Notes under the pieces: generated by a model | Seen by the model: the letters and a program-made list of their open reading frames with translations, nothing else | Databases searched by the model: none | What the model was told of the DNA's origin: nothing | From: Amblyomma americanum | Taxonomy: Eukaryota > Arthropoda > Arachnida > Ixodida > Ixodidae | Assembly: GCF_052857255.1 (NCBI RefSeq) | Contig: NC_135497.1 | Coordinates: forward strand, 191,369,485 to 191,433,484 | DNA length: 64,000 nt | Direction of reading: 5' to 3' | Shown here: piece by piece, positions 57,143 to 64,000 of the stretch | How positions within the stretch are numbered: the stretch's first letter is position 1 | How the letters are laid out: every line of letters begins with the position of its first letter | Made by a program: the position numbers and the translations under genes

Positions 57143-58560
57143 CTGCGCAATCGCCCCAGAAGCAATGCTAGTTTTTCTCAGGGAGTTACGCCGCCCGCCG
57201 CCGCTAAAGGCGCGACGGCCCTACCGCTGGCTCCCCGGCTGCATCTGCGGCGGCGGGTGGCTTTTGCCTAGTTTCACGCTGTAGCCTGCTGGTTAATGGT
57301 GAGCGCAGCACCGAAGTCAAAGAAAACAAAATCCAGATGCTTAAGCTGCGTATCGGCAACAAAGTCCACATGTGCACAGTTTCTTCGTCACAAACTTTGC
57401 TCGATGAAAAACATTTAAATTGAGGAATCACTCTTTCGTTCCTGAGAACTATATCGAGCATTTGTGGTTTTAAGTCCAGAAGGAAACACTCTGATCATTT
57501 CCTCGCGTATATGTCATAGTCCGTGATTAAATGACAAGTTAGTAAGGGGATGATCGATAATGAAAACTCAGAGAACGAAAGTTTTGTGCTTGTCCCATAA
57601 AAATGTACTATATCGCGGAAAAAATTCTGTACGACGCTTGAACCGTAAATCCGATAGCACCGTAACAGGTGCTTTGAGACGGTACTTGAGTCGCTGAACT
57701 GTCAAATAAATTGCAGGATTTCTGGGAGGTGTATATAGTACTTAATTACGTAGATTTCGTTTTTCGCACGTCCTCAATGAACTTATTTTCACCCTCATAT
57801 ACATCACAACTTCCTTAAACGAGAGCCTTGTATGAATATCTCAAAAGAATGCTAATTACTAGTGCGCGAGCAAGTGTCAAGAAGCATTGTAATGAATTGT
57901 TCTCTGCTCGAAGCCAATGGCCCGCGACCTTTCCGCTTTTGTTGTCAAACAAGAGGCCACCAGATTTCTCTGGAATGACAGTTGCCAAGTGCAAGTCTAT
58001 CTTCATGTTCAAAATTGTCGTAAGCGCATTATGCGTCTAATATTTCAAGTTCCTGGTAACCTTTATATTTTGCAAGGCCGAGAGCGACCGTCATTCTTAC
58101 CTTCGTTGATTGAGCACTTGCTTTGTCGCTGTGCCGGCGAACTGCATGCTTTATGTTTGAGGACACGAGTTAGCCCCAATAAACAATTTTCTAGTTGGAC
58201 GCAAGCTTCCGTGTCGACATTCTGGCCTGACTAACATTAATAGAACATACAGAACCAATCAGTACAAACTGCGTATGCTGCCACAGATATTGACATGTAC
58301 TGAGTATAGCAATTTCAGAAAGTATGTATGTCCATTAAGTGACTTCAGCTACCATAAAGAGCGCCATTTTTTGTTCTCCACGTATATTCAACCTGCGGCG
58401 TGTCCTGAAACTTCCTAGAATATTTGGTTTAAATATCATTGTAAAAGACATCAGAATATGGACTTGAATGCCGAATACCTTCTATTTTTTTAAATTCAGG
58501 GGATTTTACTAACAAGTAAGTGCTGCAAATGTTCATTTTCTGTTCCTCACATTATAAGAT
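57143..58560. other. No gene recognised
   Basis: A 105-codon ATG frame (57917-58234, MARDLSAFVVKQEATRFLWN...) and overlapping frames on both strands are present. None carries a motif I recognise. The rest is AT-rich. Confidence 0.45.
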
Positions 58561-58587
58561 AAGCCAGCTGGTATAACGCGAATTGCT

Positions 58588-58794
58588 GTGAGGTTTAGTG
58601 GAGCTCCGTTAAATTGCGGAAAACTTCTTCTTGTGGGGCTACTTTGTTTCCTGAATGACGTGGGGAAAGTTCATGCTCACGGGAGGTTTATCGACAGCAA
58701 GAACGAGGCTACAGATATGCAGGAGAATAATGCAAATCTGGTAGTCATCGCCTCCCAGATAAGTTTGCTCTCTCGTAAAGGCCGATTTTATTAA
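58588..58794 (+). other. Open stretch with signal-peptide-like segment, no ATG
   Basis: A 68-codon open stretch contains KLLLVGLLCFLNDVGKVHA, which has the charge, hydrophobic core and small-residue end of a secretion signal. It is followed by a polar region (HGRFIDSKNEATDMQENNAN). The frame opens at GTG, with no ATG upstream in frame. It could only be coding as an internal exon or with a start supplied by splicing. A pyrimidine-rich stretch and AG lie upstream (TTTTCTGTTCCTCAC, then TAAG, near 58535-58560). Support is weak. Confidence 0.15.
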
Positions 58795-58880
58795 GACAGA
58801 GCGCAGTTCCTAATTTTGCTTTCCTCGCAGTTAGTTCATGCTTGCAGTTACTGTAAACAAGTGACTTAATTTTCACATTG

Positions 58881-59180
58881 TCATATGGTGGGATGGGCGG
58901 TCGTGAGACGCCGCCAAACTTCAAAATGCCTTTCCAAGAGGAAATCTTGGACGTCGCGTGTGTGCAGCGTGCTCTGCTCCAGCAGCCAGGGTTGGGTTCC
59001 GCCTATAACCGTTCCTTTCGCGAATGACATGACGCGTTTTTCTGGGTAGCACCACGAATTCTTGCTAATGCCGCTGTTGTGCAAACACAAAGCAGCTGTG
59101 CTTGACATTTCAGTAGCTATATTTGCTCTGCAGAATCCTTTACTCTTATAAACTCGCCATCCAAGTATTACATGCCACAT
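58881..59180 (-). CDS. 99-codon open frame (uncertain)
   Basis: The ATG at 59180 (minus strand) opens MWHVILGWRVYKSKGFCRAN and ends ...WRRLTTAHPTI. Composition is ordinary, with four cysteines. There is no clear signal peptide or domain. It lies in single-copy DNA, so there is no internal copy to compare against. Confidence 0.15.
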   Translation of the reverse strand: MWHVILGWRVYKSKGFCRANIATEMSSTAALCLHNSGISKNSWCYPEKRVMSFAKGTVIGGTQPWLLEQSTLHTRDVQDFLLERHFEVWRRLTTAHPTI

Positions 59181-59573
59181 ATTATTCTACACACCCCTAA
59201 ATTACCTGCCGGAAGACGAACTATAGAAGCTGAAAGCCTTGCTTTTTAGCCAAATATAAGGGTGGAACCTGTTGACGTTTGTGCTCGAAGCATACGTTCG
59301 ACCATACACAGTCCGGCTCAAGGAGTGAGCGCGCAAACGTTAATCCGTTGTTTCAGATTTCGCCAATGGGAAAGGGGCTGACTACGCGGTCTTTGCGTAA
59401 AGCGTAAAGGGCAAAATATAAAGGCTTGACAGTTACCACTGACGCGGGCCGAATTGGGAGCGAGCGCGCGTTCTCCTTCGAAGTGAACGGCGGTCGCAGC
59501 GGCGGAGCGGTGTGGCAGTGGCGACCCCACCGAGGTGCGGCGGGAGGCGGAAACAGACCCCATTGCGAAGGCC

Positions 59574-59617
59574 GTAAGAAGAAAAGCGCGCGCTCCCCTC
59601 GAGACCGGCCGTGGCCT
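59574..59617. repeat. Inverted partner of 57103-57142
   Basis: GC-rich block described with 57103-57142. The surrounding 59430-59800 is CpG-rich and open in several frames on both strands, which I attribute to composition. Confidence 0.4.
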
Positions 59618-59909
59618 GGCTTTGTCATCTTTACCGATTACAGTGGCCGGAGCGAGAATCCCGCATACATCTGCGGCGTCGTCCTCCCCGAAACTGAGGC
59701 GCGCTGTTATTTTCGCGCCAGTACGGACCACTCAGAAGACGTTCAGCCAGAAGCCGCTCAGGATAACCCAAGGTAGCGGGGAACAGGGGGCTATAGTTCG
59801 AGAAAGTAAACGTCGCAGTCTTCTCTAAAGAGCTCGGTGGCGTCATCCTCTCGAATTTTCCTCCTTCGAGGGAGGATCGGCAGCCAGCAAGGAGCAGGGT
59901 AAACGTAAG

Positions 59910-60850
59910 GCATTAACTCAATAAATGCTGCTCAGCACTTGCTCCTGTATATAAGCGCTATCCGTTAACACTTGCACGCAGAAGTAGGTGTTGCGGTATG
60001 CGCTCCTACCAGCCTCATTGACCGCCTTAAACAACACACTCGAGGAGCAATCCGCAACACATCATGTAAATAAGTTTCGCCGTCTGACCACCTCCCGGCA
60101 AAGGCGTCACACTCGAAACTCTTGGATACAGCACGTTGCACCCCGAGTCTGGACCGCCGTGGGACCATCTACTCCGCACCACCATTCTTCATATACCCCG
60201 CAAAGTGAACCCAGGGAGGGATCCCGCAAGCCTTGCGGCCAGAGGCTGTCATCTCAAGGCCCCATCCCAAGACACCTATCAGACGTACAGATAAAACCTT
60301 CTACGAATACAATGCAACGACTGCATCTGTAGGCCCCCAGCACCAGGAATCCCGTCATCACACCGGTGTTCCTCACTCCAACTGCGACGTGGGTAGGCAT
60401 ATCCGGCATCTATATGGGAAGCTCGCCACAGCCTACACAAGGGATGCCGTCAGCAAAAACATAGCAGGAAACTGCCGCAGCGCATCGCCCTCTCGACAGC
60501 CCAGGATGAAAATTACGCCCAGAGCTCACCAGAAACAACTGGAAAACTCTGTGCGACCTTATGAAAGGTACACTAAGTCTAGCCAAATCACGAGCGCTAC
60601 TAATAGACACTCCTTGATGCAATTCAGGCCAAGTCAGTAAGTGCCAAAACTATTCAAAACCTTATCTGTAAACTTCCTGTGGATGCCATAGACATACTCA
60701 ACCGGCTGAATGGTATAGGTAAATATAGGCACAGGGCCCTGGCCCGCCTACAAAGACCGCCAAGATGAGGAAAACACGAATATCAACCAGGACATTACGC
60801 TAGATGAAGTCCAGCAATACTTCAAAGCATAAAATGCAACACTGAACCAG
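59910..60850 (+). mobile_element. Possible decayed retroelement fragment
   Basis: AATAAA (59920-59925) and TATATAAG (59948-59955) lie close together, as in some retroelement terminal regions. They are followed by about 900 bases of C/A-rich, coding-like sequence without a continuous frame: 114 codons at 59988-60332, then 135 codons at 60233-60640 in another frame. Short peptides LPVDAIDILNRLNGIGKY (about 60670) and DITLDEVQQYFKA (about 60790) recall the stretch ahead of reverse transcriptase in LINE ORFs, but the match is subjective. Stops and shifts show it is inactive if it is a transposon. Confidence 0.25.
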
Positions 60851-61309
60851 GACAAGAGAGTATACAGTACCGCGCACTCACAAATGTAGACGACATATCA
60901 GGCTTTAGGCGTCTTCCTTTAGAGCTCCATTCCAAGCATTCTCAATGTAGCTGTCCATTTGCATAATCCGCGTGGAGGGATTGCTTCGAAAAAAATCGCC
61001 ATTCAGAGGCGTGAAGGTTAACAATGTTGGCTGCTCAGCACAGTTCGTCAGTATGCGCAAGTTCTGATCCCTTAGAAACATATGCGAACGTGTGCCTCGA
61101 GCAACGATATTATTGTGACGGTCTGAGCGGAGTGAACAGACGGAGCGCATTTCTACTGCCTGTTGGAAATTTTTTGAAGCGAAGCACCTCGTTAGGGGCA
61201 GACAAGATATCCATGATGATAAGAAAGATGCAGATGTGGGGTGTGAGCGTGGGCGTGGGGATGAACTTCGGGTCAGGTTCATTTCAGTTACATATGTATA
61301 AAAATGAAA
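60851..61309. other. No gene recognised
   Basis: Frames on the two strands overlap (61024-61413 plus, 60905-61465 minus) and both run into the SINE, so neither is supported. TGGGGTGTGAGCGTGGGCG near 61235 is G-rich. Confidence 0.45.
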
Positions 61310-61551
61310 TTCAAAACTTAGTTTATAGGGGTTTAACGTCCCAAAGCGACTCAGGCTATGAGAGACGCCGTAGTGAAGGGCTCCGGGAATTTCGACCACC
61401 TGGGGTTCTTTAACGTGCACTGACATCGCACAGTACACGGGCCTATTGAATTTCGCCTCTATCAAAATTCGACCGCCGCGGCCGGGATCGAATCCGCGTT
61501 TTTCGGGTCAGCAGCCGAGCGCCATAACCACTCAGCCACCGCGGCGGCTGA
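61310..61551 (-). mobile_element. Near-complete tick tRNA-derived SINE
   Basis: On the minus strand the head is GCCGCCGCGGTGGCTGAGTG with A box TGGCTGAGTGG (complement within 61522-61538), then B box GGATTCGATCC (complement of 61487-61497). The body contains CGATGTCAGTGCACGTTAAA and CCCAGGTGGTCGAAATTCCC and ends with AGTTTTGAATTTCATTTTTA near 61310. Both RNA polymerase III boxes are recognisable. The B box has one change from the usual GGTTCGATCC. It is the same superfamily as the truncated copy at 43744-44052, and resembles SINEs described in ixodid ticks such as Ruka, though I cannot assign the family. Confidence 0.85.
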
Positions 61552-61724
61552 AATGCAAAACTGAGGTATTACAGCTAGCATTGGAGCAAGGGGTCTCGAA
61601 GAACACGACTGAAATATGACCTCAAAGATGGCTTTATTATTTGGTGAGTGTATGATGTAGATGGGGGGAAATACGGTTAAGGTTCTCGCAAGAAATCGAC
61701 CATCTAGCGGCGTGTGTGCCTATG
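61552..61724. other. Short unassigned stretch before the right outer repeat
   Basis: No feature was recognised. Because the window begins at the matching base, it is unknown whether this sequence also belongs to the outer repeat. Confidence 0.5.
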
Positions 61725-64000
61725 CCAATTCCTCACGCCCTAAGGTATGTGTTGTATTGGAAATCACATTGATTCGCCCAAAGAAACAGGATCTCGGTTG
61801 ACTGCGCACGCTCGCGCGTTGTCATCACCTGCAGAGTTCCAGGTACTTTACTAAATGACACCGTGAGAACAGCAGAGGGAGCCTGTCCCAAAAAGCGAGT
61901 AATTCGATGGAGATAGGAAGAGGACGAAGGTTCCTGATGCAGTTAATAGTGCCTGTAGAGTCTGGGGTAATATCAATGGGACCAACGAGGTATAGCTTCT
62001 ATTCAAATTCTATGAAAAACACGTTCAGACCACCTGTGCGGATTTCGTGCAAAAAGGGGTAGATGACAAGAACGGATACGTTATTCAGATATGAGTATAC
62101 AGAAGATTTCACGCAAATTGTTCTGGGAAAAGGGAGAATCCAGTTTTTCTCAATTGTCTTAGGCCGAAAGCTGCAAGCATTATAAATGGTGCACGAATTA
62201 CTTCAATACAAAATTAAGTTTAATAAAAATACTCAATTCCTAAAAATGAGGCTTGGTTGAAAGTTTGTTTTCACTAGTGTGTATGACGGGGGCAAACATT
62301 AATTGGTCTGCAAGCGAATATGTCCTCGGAAACGCGAGCACAGTGGTTGAACTGCCAGCAGAGGGCATAGCTATGCGTGACATGCTGAAGCCAAGTGCTC
62401 ACTCAGCCGATTAGTCGAAGCGCCTATCTCTTCTCGTCCTCGGCTCAAAAAAAAAAAAAAGAGGGACGAATAACTTCGCCGGCAATTTTATTTTACTTCG
62501 ACAACCATAATTAAATATGATGCACACAAAAGCAATATGTAGAAAATTAAGTATTAGTTTTTATTGAAGACGACTTCCCCCTGAGAAGACTCTTTGTAAA
62601 ATATGCCATTCACAATAAATAGATTTCTCTCCCTGCTGACGTGAATCCCAGGAATCGAAACGATATAAAAATATTTCGCATCATGGGCAAGTAATGCGGG
62701 CCAGCCCAATATGTGCGACCGTCTGAAAAAGGTACAGCAAACCGTACCACACCACCACATGGAAAAACAAAAACGAATACGAGAGACAATAAATACTAAA
62801 AAATCGTTTTTTTTAAAGTAAGGTATGGATGTGCGCTCCCTAGCTCACAGTTATTTCATACACTGCCAATGATTTCGTCTTTATACATTAATTATCACGT
62901 CAACAGTGAAAGTGCATGCCTACATTTTTTTTTTGCTTTTGCAGTACAAGCATCATGACAGTCATACATAATACTGGCAAGTTCTCTCTAAATAATCTAT
63001 GAACACTCGCACCTTCAGAAATCATTATATTTGAGAACCTCTTCCCTTCTCACCTGACGTTGTGTATATCGCAGCATTGTGTATGAGGCAGTATTCTTCC
63101 TCAGCTATTGGGCAACAGTATAGCTGATTAAAATGACGTACGCAAAAATGTATTCAGTTAGCTTTTTAATGAAGTTGGCATCCTCACGTGCCAAGTTAGA
63201 GCACATATCCTCTAAAGTAAACCGCAAGAATTGTAGACACTATGCTAGACGGAACTACAGAAAACCAAATTGACTACAGAAGCCGTATTCCATAAGCAGT
63301 CCATTTTAAAATGGTCATTTCGCGTCCGTCTGGTCCTCGGTAAATGATAACTCAGCTATACCCGCGGCTTTAAAGCGTCTGTGGAAAGCAACCGGACCAC
63401 TGGGTGGTTTGCGACCGGACCTACGATTGGCTGGCATTGACTGCGATATATGCAGTCACTGGTGAGGTGCATTGCAGCGCTCTGAGAACAGCAAGCTAAT
63501 TTACCTGCCCACTGGCTGCCATTGGCTGCGATGTGCAGCCAGTGGTCCGGTCCGGTCGCCTGCTGTTCATAAAGCGCTCAGATGCACCTCACCAGTGGCT
63601 GCATATCGCAGTAAATGCTAGCCAATGGTAAGGTCTGGTCGCAAACCACCCAATGACCAGGTCTCATTCTACACACGCTTGAAAGCCGCAAGTATATCTG
63701 GGTGACCAATGACAGATAGCCAGACGGACGCGAAATGGTCCTTTTAAAATGGGCAGCTTATGGAATACGGCCCCAGCTCTAGCCAGCCCCGTCACACCAA
63801 CAACCTTGAAGTCATTAAATTCAGGCCCCACCTTCACGACCAAAACAATATGAATGGTCAAGCTATGTTACGTCCTCGTCTCTTTTACGAAAATCAATCA
63901 AAGAGCATGGTCTCTTGTATGTTAGTCCTTATTTGGTCCCAACGCAAATGTAACCAGGCCTAGTGGTTGGCGCTGAGAAAACCTGGAAATTGCTGTAGTA
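61725..64000. repeat. Right copy of the outer direct repeat
   Basis: This is the direct counterpart of 1-2276 at an offset of 61,724 throughout apart from small compensating indels. It is cut off by the window end. It includes an A-run of 14-15 at about 62445-62460 that is shorter in the left copy, and the second foldback element. There is no gene. Confidence 0.9.
63282..63771. mobile_element. Foldback-type MITE, right copy
   Basis: The structure is the same as at 1562-2051: GCCGTATTCCATAAGC at the left, GCTTATGGAATACGGC at the right, and long imperfect inverted arms between them. Its position within the outer repeat is identical, so it was present before that duplication. Confidence 0.75.

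Noticed and set aside
60905..61465. 186-codon minus-strand frame
   Set aside because: It reads through the SINE body at 61310-61465, so its N-terminal third is SINE sequence.

Overview
The window looks like repeat-rich intergenic DNA from an arthropod, most likely a hard (metastriate) tick. It is not bacterial: there are no operons, no dense coding, no rRNA and no ordinary tRNA genes. The tick call rests mainly on tRNA-derived SINEs that I recognise as typical of ixodid genomes (43744-44052, 52856-53110, 55185-55390, 61310-61551). It also rests on short TIR elements and on microsatellites joined to SINE tails. I did not find one protein-coding gene I would defend. The reading frames that exist are short, open in several frames at once, and usually broken between duplicated copies.

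The dominant structure is nested duplication. (1) A unit of about 21 kb is present twice in direct tandem: unit 1 at 3832-25104 and unit 2 at 25105-45795. The junction carries a 2-bp GC microhomology. (2) Inside each unit a segment of about 2.3-2.8 kb, here called A, recurs as a more diverged direct copy A' (4895-7735 and 18385-20705 in unit 1; 26165-28776 and 39450-41205 in unit 2). (3) A module of about 2.4 kb, here called B, holds a tandem repeat of about 228 bp. It occurs at 10690-13050, 31730-34080, expanded at 47430-50690, diverged at 50690-51690, and as a relative at 2430-3150. (4) The first 2.28 kb of the window recurs as the last 2.28 kb (61725-64000) at a fixed offset of 61,724 bases. 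The whole region may therefore be one period of a still larger array.

The two 21-kb units differ by clean events that give a relative history. Unit 1 alone carries a 238-bp Tc1/mariner-type MITE with TA target duplication (7269-7506), and its empty site survives in unit 2 at 28548. Unit 2 alone carries a 5'-truncated SINE with a long (AAT)n tail (43744-44052), and its empty site survives in unit 1 at 23290. Unit 2 also lacks blocks of about 570, 64 and 55 bp that unit 1 keeps.

From 45.8 kb rightwards the sequence is mostly single-copy. It holds a 70-bp x3 tandem repeat, the expanded module B array, two or three SINEs, a CT/CA microsatellite, a possible decayed retroelement (59.9-60.9 kb), and then the right-hand outer repeat. 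The genes do not work together in any way I can see. The interest here is genome architecture, not a pathway.
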